Below, one piece after another: positions 26,371-34,055 of a stretch of DNA of 64,000 bases (position 1 is the first letter of the stretch; each line of letters starts with the position of its first letter). A model generated the notes under the pieces. That model did not search any database, was not told the DNA's origin, and worked only from the letters and a program-made list of their open reading frames with translations. The stretch lies in the NCBI RefSeq assembly GCF_003318295.1, contig NZ_QOCW01000021.1, forward strand, positions 1 through 64,000, given 5' to 3'. The stretch comes from Bacillus taeanensis (GTDB taxonomy: Bacteria; Bacillota; Bacilli; Bacillales; UBA6769). The position numbers and the translations under genes were made by a program.

Positions 26371-26492
26371 AGGTTAACTCAAAGCATAGGGTCAGTTTCT
26401 TCTCAACACACATATCGATTTTGCTTTATGAAAAATCGATATATGTTGTATGAAATGGAGAAGGTCAGACCCTAAGGAGTTAGCCTTTTTTT
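26371..26492 (+). terminator. long composite hairpin terminator
   Basis: Three nested pairings: AGGTTAACTC with GAGTTAGCCT, GGGTCAG...TTCTC with GAGAAGGTCAGACCC, and ACATATCGATTTT with AAAATCGATATATGT, then seven T. About 115 bases fold back on themselves. It belongs to the GGGTC-type repeat group and ends the molybdoenzyme operon. Confidence 0.75.
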
Positions 26493-26597
26493 AGAAATTT
26501 TTAACAGTGACTATATTTATTTCAAATGTTATAATAGATTTAAATATTCTTAAAATTCAGATTAAAAGAAACGGTTGAAATGAAAGGAGCAGTAAAA

Positions 26598-26711
26598 TTG
26601 AAAGAGACAAACCTTCATGTAAAAGAAGTAAAAGATATTGTGGAAGAAGAGAAAGATATTATTGAATTATTAAGAGAAGAAGGCATGTTATTTGACTTTG
26701 ACTCGATTTAA
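26598..26711 (+). CDS. 37-residue acidic small protein
   Basis: TTG start 8 bases after AAAGGAG; product MKETNLHVKEVKDIVEEEKD... is a charged helix ending LLREEGMLFDFDSI. It has its own terminator at 26764. No family recognised. The good ribosome site and terminator argue for a real gene. Confidence 0.5.
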   Translation: MKETNLHVKEVKDIVEEEKDIIELLREEGMLFDFDSI

Positions 26712-26763
26712 ATAAAGCATTTTCAGCAAATAATCATGCGATTCCTTCTATTATGTAAGAGAA

Positions 26764-26790
26764 AGAATGGATGCAAGCCATTCTTTTTTG
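26764..26790 (+). terminator. intrinsic terminator
   Basis: AGAATGG/CCATTCT stem with a 7-base loop, then TTTTTT. Ends the small acidic gene. Confidence 0.7.
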
Positions 26791-26796
26791 TGCTGT

Positions 26797-27348
26797 TTAA
26801 TAAAATTCTCCTGTTGCTTCAATCCTTAAATTTCCCCCAGTAAATGTCCGCTCTCCAAACGTTGTAATTAGCGAACAAGATGTGACCGTGAAGGTGTCTT
26901 TCTTCGCTTCATCTTTTTCATAGTGAACAAGAATCCCTTCTGCGATCTGGAAATTCTGTTCATTGTAAATCCGTACTTTTTGTCCTTCCATTGACGTATG
27001 TTTGGCACCGTTTAAAAAATAAACCCACTTCTCCCAGTTTGTAATAAGATACGCTTTTTCATAGTTTTCTAAATACCCCATAAATGCTTCCTGATCATCA
27101 ATGACAGCATGAAGTTGATCGGAAATCGCAGTGATTGTATCGTGAATCGTTTGGTATTGTGCCATTGTTAAATTTCCTGAGAAGCTGAAAGAGACGCACT
27201 GTTCATCGGATTTAGGTATCGCTTCAAGCAATACAGAACCTTCCTTTGTTTTTAAAACATATGCTTTAGTTGATTTGACAAGGTTTGTTTCTAGTAGGAT
27301 TGTTTCCACATCCAGAACCTCTTCATAAGTAAGTGTTACGCTTAACAT
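26797..27348 (-). CDS. conserved protein of unknown function with Fnr-type promoter
   Basis: 183 residues from ATG 27348 (AAAAGGAGAGG upstream). Mostly beta strands at both ends around a helical middle; motifs NWEKWVYFLNGAKH near 115 and a C-terminal LITTFGERTFTGGNLRIEATGEFY. No known domain recognised and no membrane segment. The promoter has a near-perfect Fnr site and the leader carries a terminator/antiterminator pair, so expression seems doubly controlled. Confidence 0.6.
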   Translation of the reverse strand: MLSVTLTYEEVLDVETILLETNLVKSTKAYVLKTKEGSVLLEAIPKSDEQCVSFSFSGNLTMAQYQTIHDTITAISDQLHAVIDDQEAFMGYLENYEKAYLITNWEKWVYFLNGAKHTSMEGQKVRIYNEQNFQIAEGILVHYEKDEAKKDTFTVTSCSLITTFGERTFTGGNLRIEATGEFY

Positions 27349-27383
27349 TTTATCCTCTCCTTTTTTCCATTTTTCCATCATTA

Positions 27384-27428
27384 GAAAAACTTGGCTTGTC
27401 ACCAAGTCCTTTTAGCGAAAGACTTAGT
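27384..27428 (-). promoter_or_regulatory. candidate transcription attenuator in the leader of the 27348 gene
   Basis: Read on the minus strand, ACTTGG (27407-27402) pairs with CCAAGT (27394-27389), followed by TTTTT: an intrinsic terminator before the start codon. Just upstream ACTAAGTC (27428-27421) can pair over eight bases with GACTTGGT (27408-27401), which would block the terminator stem. Such mutually exclusive pairing is the hallmark of attenuation. Confidence 0.5.
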
Positions 27429-27471
27429 TTTTCTTATACTTTAATCCTTTAAAAAAGTTAAACTTTCTTAA

Positions 27472-27514
27472 AGTGTAAAAAAGCAGCTGTAAAAATGATG
27501 TGACATTTATCACG
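27472..27514 (-). promoter_or_regulatory. Fnr-type site and -10 for the 27348 gene
   Basis: TGTGA-CATTTA-TCACG at 27499-27514 (one mismatch). On the minus strand TACACT (27477-27472) lies 29.5 bp from the centre. Confidence 0.65.
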
Positions 27515-27523
27515 CTGGAGTAT

Positions 27524-27571
27524 AAGAAAAAGCTGCCTCAATTTGGGATCAGATCCCTTCATGAGACAACT
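27524..27571 (-). terminator. terminator of the RIC-hemerythrin unit
   Basis: On the minus strand GTTGTCTCA pairs with TGAGGCAGC, with an inner GGGATCTGATCCC palindrome, then TTTTTCTT. Confidence 0.7.
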
Positions 27572-27587
27572 TCTCCAAAAATGAAAA

Positions 27588-28133
27588 TTAGATAGCGTTA
27601 ATTTTACTTTGCAGCTCTTCTTTTTCTTCAATAGAAAGAAGGCGGTTTGCAAGCGGGAAAAGGACATTTTCTTCTTTCATAAAATGCTCGGATAAAATGA
27701 GGTAAGCTTGTGAAGCGAAGTTTGCGAGCTCTTTCGCTTTTTTCATGGTAAGTGCTCTTTCTGCTTTTTCCATTTGGGCTAAAAAGTGTTTTAACTGTTT
27801 TTTTGCTTCGTCATGTTCATATTCCATCACGGCAATTGGACCAGATTCACGGCCGATATAGGGAACCATCATTGGAAAAAGCACGCCTTCTTCGCGTTCT
27901 GAGTGCGGTTCAAGCTCTGATACGAATGCTTTTATTTTTTCATGCAGCTCATTCATGATGTTTTCAATATTGGCAGCTGCTCCGTCGTTTTCAATTTCTT
28001 GAGTTAGCTCATAAAATTCTTCCATTTGTTTTGTTAACGGAATATGTTCTTTTTTTAACTGCTCGAGTGCTGAGCAAAACACAACGTTGGTATTTCTCAT
28101 CATACTAAAGCAGCTGTGTTCTTGTGGGTTCAT
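27588..28133 (-). CDS. hemerythrin-like domain protein
   Basis: 181 residues, a four-helix bundle with His/Glu ligands spaced as in hemerythrins (LKKEHIPL near 30, ELHEKI near 63, EPHSEREEGVLFP near 76, MEYEHDEAKKQL near 103, LSEHFMKEENVLFP near 148). It likely holds a di-iron site for O2 or NO. ATG follows AAAGGAGG, overlapping the end of scdA, so the two are cotranscribed and may act together in NO or oxygen defence. Confidence 0.85.
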   Translation of the reverse strand: MNPQEHSCFSMMRNTNVVFCSALEQLKKEHIPLTKQMEEFYELTQEIENDGAAANIENIMNELHEKIKAFVSELEPHSEREEGVLFPMMVPYIGRESGPIAVMEYEHDEAKKQLKHFLAQMEKAERALTMKKAKELANFASQAYLILSEHFMKEENVLFPLANRLLSIEEKEELQSKINAI

Positions 28134-28134
28134 G

Positions 28135-28848
28135 CTAGTTAGCCTCCTTTAACTCGTTAAGCACTCTTGGAAAAAGGATATTGTTTTCAAGGTGAATGTG
28201 CTGAAAGAGATCAGATTCTAGGTCTTCCAACTTTTGATAGGTTAACCGGTACGTTGTGCATGCTCCTTCTGGGAGGGTGTAATCGTTTGTTACGTCACGG
28301 AGTTCTTTTAAGAGATCTCCGGCTTCACTATGCTCGCTTTCAAGGTCTTCGATTTTTTGTGCGAGTTCGATTAATTTTTCTTTTGACGGGATATGTTCAT
28401 ATTCTCTAATTAATGGAAAGACAATGTTTTCTTCTTGAATAAGATGGTGTTCAAGCTCAACTTTGAGTTTATAAAATAATTTGTGTACGTCAGCAAGCTC
28501 AGGGTGATGAGTACCGTGGACACGGAATACTTTCGTTGTAAATTGACTTAATTCAGGTAAAACAGCATTAAGGTAAGCATGATGCGTGTTAACAATATGA
28601 TCAATAAGATCGCTGTTTGTAATGTGATCCCAGTTAATGCGCTGATGCTGTAATGATTTAAAATAGACGTTATTTAATTTTTGCAGGATTTCTTTCTCAT
28701 TTAAATTTTTTTCTTCGATTGCTTCACCAATTGGGCGGTTGCCGCCGCAGCAAAAATCAATTTTATATTCTTTTAAAATCGTACTTGTTTCAGGTAAACG
28801 TGTGACAATATCACCCGTTTTTGTTGTGTTATGAAAAATTGGTTCCAT
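28135..28848 (-). CDS. scdA: ScdA/YtfE (RIC) di-iron protein, repair of iron-sulfur clusters
   Basis: 237 residues. N-terminal DUF542 domain with IDFCCGGNR near residue 30, then a hemerythrin-like domain with repeated HxxxE ligands (VNTHHAYL, VELEHHLIQEENIVFP, DLESEHSEAG, FQHIHLENNILFP). RIC proteins repair Fe-S clusters damaged by NO or peroxide. ATG 28848 follows TTGGAGG; an in-frame start at 28863 lies within that site. An Fnr-type site at 28919 controls it. Confidence 0.92.
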   Translation of the reverse strand: MEPIFHNTTKTGDIVTRLPETSTILKEYKIDFCCGGNRPIGEAIEEKNLNEKEILQKLNNVYFKSLQHQRINWDHITNSDLIDHIVNTHHAYLNAVLPELSQFTTKVFRVHGTHHPELADVHKLFYKLKVELEHHLIQEENIVFPLIREYEHIPSKEKLIELAQKIEDLESEHSEAGDLLKELRDVTNDYTLPEGACTTYRLTYQKLEDLESDLFQHIHLENNILFPRVLNELKEAN

Positions 28849-28891
28849 TACTAAAACCTCCAATTTGAATAGTGTTTGTTTTTCTAATTAA

Positions 28892-28934
28892 AGTGTAGCG
28901 AATGTAAATTCCACTTGAAGTGATACAAATCACA
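28892..28934 (-). promoter_or_regulatory. Fnr-type site and -10 for scdA
   Basis: AGTGA-TACAAA-TCACA at 28919-28934 (one mismatch). TACACT on the minus strand (28897-28892) lies 29.5 bp from the centre. Confidence 0.7.
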
Positions 28935-29047
28935 AATGAAAAAATTACTGAACATAAATTTTAGAATAGATAGTGTGAAAAGAACGTTTTACCCGACGAA
29001 GTCAAAATTAATAGAAAACTATACCGTCGCTGTAAAGTTTGCTCATT

Positions 29048-29090
29048 AGTGAGAAGTATCACATCGTTTTCCGGTTGGTTTTGTTACAGT
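29048..29090 (+). promoter_or_regulatory. Fnr-type site and -10 for the thiGH operon
   Basis: AGTGA-GAAGTA-TCACA at 29048-29063 (one mismatch); TACAGT at 29085-29090 lies 29.5 bp from the centre. No TPP riboswitch (CTGAGA core) is visible in this leader. Confidence 0.68.
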
Positions 29091-29125
29091 ATGTTTAATT
29101 TCATTTATAAAAAGGAGGCAGCTTC

Positions 29126-29320
29126 ATGCGGACTAGAAGGACAAGCGGGACGTTAACAAATCTTATGCTTGATACAAGAACACTTGATGAATGGGTGGAT
29201 GAGTATGGGTATAAGTGGGCAGAGGGATATAGGTGGGCAAATGGAAAGAAATATACGTGGATTCAAGCATTAAGGGAATTAGAGGATTTAGAGGTGAAAG
29301 GAATTGTTAGACAAGCTTAA
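29126..29320 (+). CDS. 64-residue basic/aromatic protein of unknown function
   Basis: ATG after AAAAGGAGGCAGC. Rich in Trp, Tyr and charged residues ([23 protein letters not shown]), no cysteines. It is the first gene of the thiG-thiH-hemoglobin unit and ends 13 bases before thiG. It is not ThiS: it has no C-terminal Gly-Gly. Role unknown. Confidence 0.6.
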   Translation: MRTRRTSGTLTNLMLDTRTLDEWVDEYGYKWAEGYRWANGKKYTWIQALRELEDLEVKGIVRQA

Positions 29321-29333
29321 CGGAGGGGACAAA

Positions 29334-30104
29334 ATGAGTAATTCATTAATCATTGGCGGTATTGAATTTAAAAACCGCTTATTCGTTGGAACAGGGAAAT
29401 ATGCAGATCATCACCAAATGAATGAAGCAATTGAAAAATCAAACACAGAGCTTGTAACGGTTGCTTTAAGACGCGTTGATTTAGAAGCAAACGAGGAAAA
29501 CATTTTAAACTACATACCAAAACAGGTCACATTAATGCCAAATACATCAGGAGCACGAACAGCAGATGAAGCGATTCGCATTGCAAGATTAGCGAGAGCG
29601 TGTGGAATGGGAAATATCGTAAAAATTGAAGTGATTTCTGATCAAAAATATTTACTTCCAGATAATAATGAAACAATTAAAGCGACAGAAGTATTAGCAC
29701 AAGAAGGGTTTATTGTGATGCCTTATATGAGTCCTGATTTAATGGCGGCTAAAAGGTTAAAAGAAGCTGGTGCAGCGAGCATTATGCCGCTTGGAGCGCC
29801 AATTGGAACGAATCGCGGAATAAAGATGAAAGAGCTAATTCAAATTTTAATTGATGAAATGGATCTGCCGATTGTTGTCGATGCCGGAATTGGAAAGCCT
29901 TCAGAAGCAGCAGAAGCAATGGAAATGGGAGCAGCTGCCGTGCTTGTTAACACCGCCATTGCAGGTGCACAAAATTCAGTGGAAATGGCAATGGCTTTTG
30001 ATGAGGCAGTAAAGGCAGGAAGGCGCGGTTATTTAGCGGGAGTTGGTACATGCTCTTTCACTGGAAATGCTTCTTCGCCGTTAACGGGATTCTTACATTT
30101 ATAA
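29334..30104 (+). CDS. thiG: thiazole synthase ThiG
   Basis: 256 residues, TIM barrel. Motifs RLFVGTGKY near residue 14, [18 protein letters not shown] near 64, the Schiff-base lysine in VKIEVISD near 98 and PIVVDAGIG near 180. It condenses deoxyxylulose 5-phosphate, ThiS-thiocarboxylate and dehydroglycine to the thiazole phosphate of thiamine. ATG 29334 follows GGAGGGGAC. No thiS is in the window, so the sulfur carrier must be elsewhere. Partnered with thiH instead of the thiO oxidase usual in aerobic Bacillus. Confidence 0.92.
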   Translation: MSNSLIIGGIEFKNRLFVGTGKYADHHQMNEAIEKSNTELVTVALRRVDLEANEENILNYIPKQVTLMPNTSGARTADEAIRIARLARACGMGNIVKIEVISDQKYLLPDNNETIKATEVLAQEGFIVMPYMSPDLMAAKRLKEAGAASIMPLGAPIGTNRGIKMKELIQILIDEMDLPIVVDAGIGKPSEAAEAMEMGAAAVLVNTAIAGAQNSVEMAMAFDEAVKAGRRGYLAGVGTCSFTGNASSPLTGFLHL

Positions 30105-30122
30105 AAGGGGGAGAAGCAAAAA

Positions 30123-31238
30123 ATGAGTTTCTATGAAAAATATGAGGAAGTAAAATCATTACCGTTTGAGGAGATCTTTACATCGACAACCGAATTTGAT
30201 GTGAAGCGTGTATTAGCAAAATCAAAATTAACTGAAATGGATTTTCTAACATTGTTATCACCAGCGGCAGAAGCATATTTAGAAGAAATGGCCGTAAAAG
30301 CTCATAATCTAACCGTACAGCACTTTGGCAGCGTCATGCAGCTGTTTTCACCGCTTTATTTATCGGATTATTGTGTGAATCAATGTAAATACTGCAGCTT
30401 CAGCATTGAAAATCAATTTGAGCGAAAGAGATTAACAATGGATGAAGTAGAAGGAGAAGCAAAAGCAATTGCGGCTAGGGGAATAAGACATGTGATTTTA
30501 TTAACAGGTGAATCAAGAAGGTATACACCTATTTCTTATTTTAAAGAAAGTGTTGGTGTGTTTAAAAACTATTTTGATTCACTTTCTATTGAAGTACAGC
30601 CGTTAACTGTTGGAGAATATAAAGAAGTGATTGCAGCTGGTATTGATGGTCTTACAGTATTTCAGGAAGTGTATAATGAAGATATTTATAAAGAAATTCA
30701 TCTAAAAGGCCCGAAACGAAACTATCATTTTCGCTTGAATGCACCAGAGCGCGGCTGCCAGGCAGGAATGCGCACCGTTACAATTGGCGCACTTCTCGGT
30801 TTAGATGATTGGAGAAAGGAAGCCTTTTTCACAGGGCTTCATGCCGCATACTTACAAAACAAGTACTTGGAAACAGTGATTGGGGTTGCTCTTCCGCGCA
30901 TCAAGCCTCATTTAGGGAGTTTTCAGCCGAATGTTCACGTATTAGACAAGCATCTTGTCCAATATATGCTTGCATTAAGGCTGTTTTTACCGCGGATTGG
31001 GATGACACTCTCAACAAGGGAAGCCCCAAAACTTCGCGATCATTTAATTCCGCTCGGCATCACGCAAATGTCAGCAGGCTCATCAACAGCAGTCGGCGGT
31101 TATGCAGAAGAGGAAGAAGGAAACAGCCAGTTTGAAATCTCCGATGAGCGCAGTGTCGATGAGATAAAAAGCCTCTTAAAGCAAAAAGGCTATCAGCCGG
31201 TTTTTAAAGATTGGCAGCTGCTGAGTGAGGCGCATTAA
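30123..31238 (+). CDS. thiH: 2-iminoacetate synthase ThiH (radical SAM tyrosine lyase)
   Basis: 371 residues with the radical-SAM CxxxCxxC in DYCVNQCKYCSFS near residue 82-89, and ThiH family segments (RGIRHVILLTGESRR, LTVFQEVYNEDIYKEIHLKGPK, AGMRTVTIGALLGLDDWR). It splits tyrosine to p-cresol and dehydroglycine using SAM and a [4Fe-4S] cluster, a reaction that needs no O2. ATG follows AAAAGGGGGAG. In an operon with thiG and a hemoglobin under an Fnr-type site, it points to anaerobic thiamine synthesis. Confidence 0.93.
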   Translation: MSFYEKYEEVKSLPFEEIFTSTTEFDVKRVLAKSKLTEMDFLTLLSPAAEAYLEEMAVKAHNLTVQHFGSVMQLFSPLYLSDYCVNQCKYCSFSIENQFERKRLTMDEVEGEAKAIAARGIRHVILLTGESRRYTPISYFKESVGVFKNYFDSLSIEVQPLTVGEYKEVIAAGIDGLTVFQEVYNEDIYKEIHLKGPKRNYHFRLNAPERGCQAGMRTVTIGALLGLDDWRKEAFFTGLHAAYLQNKYLETVIGVALPRIKPHLGSFQPNVHVLDKHLVQYMLALRLFLPRIGMTLSTREAPKLRDHLIPLGITQMSAGSSTAVGGYAEEEEGNSQFEISDERSVDEIKSLLKQKGYQPVFKDWQLLSEAH

Positions 31239-31311
31239 AAAAGTATATGAGGTATATCTTTCTGGATTATTCTTTATACTATTCATGAATATAGAAGAGG
31301 AGTGCGGTATT

Positions 31312-31668
31312 GTGACAACACTTTATGAAAAACTAGGCGGAAAAGAAGCGATCAGCAAAGTTGTAGATCATTTTTATGACAAAGTTTTAGCAGATGAAAC
31401 TGTCAACCATTTCTTTGAAAATACGGATATGGAAAAACAAAGGCGCCATCAAACACAGTTTATCAGCTGGGCAGTTGGCGGGCTAAATCAATACTCAGGA
31501 AGAAGTATGGAAAAAGCCCATGAAGGATTGAATTTACAGGAAGAACATTTTACAGCCATTGCGAACCATTTAGCTTCAAGTCTACAAGCATTTCAGGTTG
31601 AGCAGGGAGACATTAATCAGGTGTTAGATAAAGTCGCTTCAATGAAAGAACAAATTTTGCATCACTAA
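31312..31668 (+). CDS. truncated hemoglobin, second copy
   Basis: 118 residues, close paralogue of the protein at 20312 (shared TVN-FF--TDMEKQR-HQT-FIS and QYSG-SM-KAHEG). GTG 31312 follows AGAGGAG. It lies 73 bases after thiH with no terminator between, so it is probably cotranscribed. Binding of O2 or NO is known for the family; the pairing with ThiH, an oxygen-sensitive enzyme, may mean local protection. Confidence 0.88.
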   Translation: MTTLYEKLGGKEAISKVVDHFYDKVLADETVNHFFENTDMEKQRRHQTQFISWAVGGLNQYSGRSMEKAHEGLNLQEEHFTAIANHLASSLQAFQVEQGDINQVLDKVASMKEQILHH

Positions 31669-31677
31669 TAGTAAGAT

Positions 31678-31716
31678 AAAAGACAGAGAATTCTTTTTCC
31701 TGTCTTTTATTTTTTA
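31678..31716 (+). terminator. intrinsic terminator
   Basis: AAAAGACAG/CTGTCTTTT stem followed by ATTTTTT after the hemoglobin gene. Confidence 0.75.
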
Positions 31717-31804
31717 AAGTTACTTACTAAAGATTATTTTTGTATAAACTTAAAGTGAAAGTCAATAATAGAATTAGTGAATTTTACTAATTGGGGTGTG
31801 AAGC

Positions 31805-31939
31805 ATGAATCATAACCGTGACTATGATCGAGATGGCGGCCGGGAAGATATGTTGACTGAACAGTGACTAAAGGAAATGCAAAGCGAACACAGCAGCTCC
31901 GTAATGAAATTAATCAAATCCATTAAAAAGCTGACCTGA
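31805..31939 (+). pseudogene. 44-codon small ORF with an in-frame TGA
   Basis: ATG 31805 after TGGGGTGTGAAG reads MNHNRDYDRDGGREDMLTEQ, then TGA (31865-31867), then in the same frame LKEMQSEHSSSVMKLIKSIKKLT and a second TGA. The two halves look like one hydrophilic 43-residue protein. A 20-bp terminator stem overlaps its end. No family recognised; a point mutation (for example from CGA or TGG) is the simplest reading. Confidence 0.45.
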
Positions 31940-31969
31940 AAGTATTTTTTACTTTCAGGTCAGCTTTTT
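31925..31969 (+). terminator. strong terminator with 20-bp perfect stem
   Basis: AAAAAGCTGACCTGAAAGTA pairs with its full complement across a short T loop, ending TTTTTA. Overlaps the last codons of the small ORF. Confidence 0.8.
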
Positions 31970-32025
31970 ATATTGATGATAAAGGGGAATATTTATGAAA
32001 TAAAATTATGAAACTGTCACTAATT

Positions 32026-32067
32026 TGTGATATATTTCACATTATTTGAAGAAAAAAGCAGTACAAT
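32026..32067 (+). promoter_or_regulatory. Fnr-type site and -10 for the 8-TM protein gene
   Basis: TGTGA-TATATT-TCACA at 32026-32041, perfect arms; TACAAT at 32062-32067 lies 28.5 bp from the centre. Confidence 0.75.
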
Positions 32068-32129
32068 ATGGGTGCATTGTCATTCATATTTTCTAAAACT
32101 TTACTCATACTAACTTAGAGGTGATTGAA

Positions 32130-33119
32130 TTGAAAATAAAAGTTTTTGCATTCTTGTTGTTCTTTTTAACGATTCCATTTATTGCAAACGGTCATGTGAA
32201 GTGGTTCACAAAATCTGCGCCTGTGAAAGAATCAATTGAAAATATATTATCACCATTTTTTATGACGATTGCATTAATTACAGCGCTTGTTCTTGGGATT
32301 TTGCCGCAAATTTTACCGAAATTAATGGAATGGAAGCCAGTTGAAAAGTTTGATGAAACATTAGATCGTTTAAGAAAATTTTCACCGTTATTGCTGCGAT
32401 ACGGAACAGCAGTTGCATTAATTGTGCAAGTTCTATCAGGAAGCTTATTAGCGCCTGAAATTCATATTAATACATTTGGCTATATTGTTGGTGCAGCAGT
32501 TATTGTGCTGCTTCTTATTCCACATCATTTTGCTCATAAAATTGCCGCTGCTGCACTTGTTTTAGCATTTATTGAAGCAACATTTCGCATTGGCACGTTT
32601 CATATGCTGGATTACGGCTTTTATGTGGCGATTGCGTTTGCATTATTTGTGCAAAAAACAAAAATTGAAACATGGGGTACACCGTTTTTATATTTAGGCA
32701 CAGGATTATCTCTTTGCTGGGTAGCTGTTGAGAAGTGGGTCTTTCCGGGATTAAGCATGGATATTATTGCATCACATGGTGTGCCAACATTTGGCTTTTC
32801 ACCTGAAATGTTTATAAGCATAAGTGCATTTATTGAGTTTGTTGTTGGTTATTTGTTAGTCGTTGGAGTGTTAAATCGTATTTTAGCACTTGTATTAACA
32901 CTTATCTTCTTTATGACAACAACATTGTTTGGAGCTGTTGAAATTGTCGGACACTTAATTGTTCACTTTATTCTCATTGTATTTATCCTTGAAGGAATAA
33001 GCTTTTATAAGCCTCCGATTAAAATTCACCAAACAATGCTTGATCAAATCATTTTTGTTTTTTTAAACTTCTTGTTTGTATTAGGAGCTATGATTTTAAT
33101 TTATTATCGCTTTGCATAA
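32130..33119 (+). CDS. multi-span membrane protein (DoxX-like), function unknown
   Basis: About 329 residues with roughly eight hydrophobic segments and few charged loops; internal resemblance between halves suggests a duplicated four-helix unit as in DoxX-like proteins. Histidines in IPHHFAHKIA near 130 and VGHLIVHFILI near 270 lie in or near the membrane and could bind heme or metal. TTG 32130 is chosen because AGAGGTGA lies 6 bases upstream; an in-frame GTG at 32121 is inside that site. Perfect Fnr site upstream, so probably induced under low oxygen. Confidence 0.65.
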   Translation: MKIKVFAFLLFFLTIPFIANGHVKWFTKSAPVKESIENILSPFFMTIALITALVLGILPQILPKLMEWKPVEKFDETLDRLRKFSPLLLRYGTAVALIVQVLSGSLLAPEIHINTFGYIVGAAVIVLLLIPHHFAHKIAAAALVLAFIEATFRIGTFHMLDYGFYVAIAFALFVQKTKIETWGTPFLYLGTGLSLCWVAVEKWVFPGLSMDIIASHGVPTFGFSPEMFISISAFIEFVVGYLLVVGVLNRILALVLTLIFFMTTTLFGAVEIVGHLIVHFILIVFILEGISFYKPPIKIHQTMLDQIIFVFLNFLFVLGAMILIYYRFA

Positions 33120-33164
33120 AAAACTCCTGCTGTGAATAAAGTGATCCACAGCGGGAGTTTTTTA
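33120..33164. terminator. bidirectional terminator
   Basis: AAAACTCCTGCTGTG pairs with CACAGCGGGAGTTTT (one G-U), followed by TT and preceded by AAAA. Sits between convergent genes. Confidence 0.8.
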
Positions 33165-33182
33165 TAGAGAAATTTAAGTAAG

Positions 33183-33884
33183 CTATAAATGATAAAAAAG
33201 CTCTTCTTTAACAGCATTAGCTGCAATTAAAAAGCGACCTTTTGCGTTTACTTCAACTATTTCTTTTCTGCGTAATTGTGTAAGCGTCCGGCTGACGGTT
33301 TCGCGTGAGGTGCCGATCATGTTTGCGATTTCTCGGTTTGTAAAGTGAGTGGTAAGTTCAATTCTGCCGTCTTTATGCTTTTTTCCATATGCTTTTGAAA
33401 GACGAAGCAGCAGCATTAAAATTTGTTCATACGTATTATGAAGAATTTGTTCTTCAAGCCTGTTTTGCAAATCAACAATCTTTTCACCCATTACTTTAAA
33501 CAATTTTATACAAACATCAGGACGCTGCAGTAAGAGTTTTTCAAAATCAGAAATTGGAATAACGATTAATGTTGCGTTTTCAATAATTTCAGCGTGTGCT
33601 GGGTAGTCACCAGTACGAAAAAAACCGGCATGTGGAAACATATCGCCTTCTTGCAATATGGAAACAATTTGTTCTTTACCGCTCAAATCTGTTTTATAAA
33701 TTTTTACTTTTCCTTTATGAATAAAAAACACGCGATCAAGCGGATCTCCCTGCATAAAGATAATCATCCGAGCTCGAAATTGACGTGGATGTGCCATTTC
33801 AACAATTGGTGTGAGTTCATTCTCTGTTAGTTCCTTAAATAATGGAACTTTTTTTAATAATGTTCGAATGGTCTCTGCGCTCAT
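33183..33884 (-). CDS. Crp/Fnr family transcription regulator without Fe-S cysteines
   Basis: 233 residues: cyclic-nucleotide-like beta barrel (about 15-130), dimer helix, and winged helix with TNREIANMIGTSRETVSRTLTQLRRK near 180. Only one cysteine, so it is not a cluster-based Fnr; a heme or other NO/O2 sensing mode as in DNR/CooA-like members is possible. The recognition helix (TSRETVSR) resembles that of Fnr (SSRETVNR), so both may read TGTGA-type sites. It faces the NO reductase gene across an intergenic region with one such site. Confidence 0.88.
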   Translation of the reverse strand: MSAETIRTLLKKVPLFKELTENELTPIVEMAHPRQFRARMIIFMQGDPLDRVFFIHKGKVKIYKTDLSGKEQIVSILQEGDMFPHAGFFRTGDYPAHAEIIENATLIVIPISDFEKLLLQRPDVCIKLFKVMGEKIVDLQNRLEEQILHNTYEQILMLLLRLSKAYGKKHKDGRIELTTHFTNREIANMIGTSRETVSRTLTQLRRKEIVEVNAKGRFLIAANAVKEELFYHL

Positions 33885-33928
33885 CCCTTCTCCACCCTTC
33901 TCATAATTTTTAAGTTTTCCCTTCTATT

Positions 33929-33971
33929 ATTTTAATGAGTTTGTTCTTCCTTTAAAGTGATCAATCTCACA
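33929..33971 (-). promoter_or_regulatory. Fnr-type site and -10 for the second Crp/Fnr gene
   Basis: AGTGA-TCAATC-TCACA at 33956-33971 (one mismatch). TAAAAT on the minus strand (33934-33929) lies 29.5 bp away. Rightward, toward the NO reductase, no -10 stands at that distance. Confidence 0.68.
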
Positions 33972-34055
33972 CTTTTTCCTTGCAGCACCTCACAGACGGT
34001 TTGGAAAAAGAGGTATATCATAAGACGCAAATAAGATACTTTAAAGGGAGTGGAT

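Noticed and set aside
28864..29125. TPP riboswitch before thiG
   Set aside because: The CTGAGA and GATAATGCCAGCG-type cores are absent.
29126..29320. ThiS sulfur carrier
   Set aside because: Size is right but there is no C-terminal Gly-Gly and no ubiquitin-like pattern.
31865..31867. TGA as a selenocysteine codon
   Set aside because: No SECIS-like hairpin directly follows and the gene is not a known selenoprotein; a mutation is simpler.
33956..34049. Fnr site as class II activator of the NO reductase
   Set aside because: No -10 stands about 29 bp downstream on the plus strand; the site fits the divergent regulator gene instead. Control of norB remains open.
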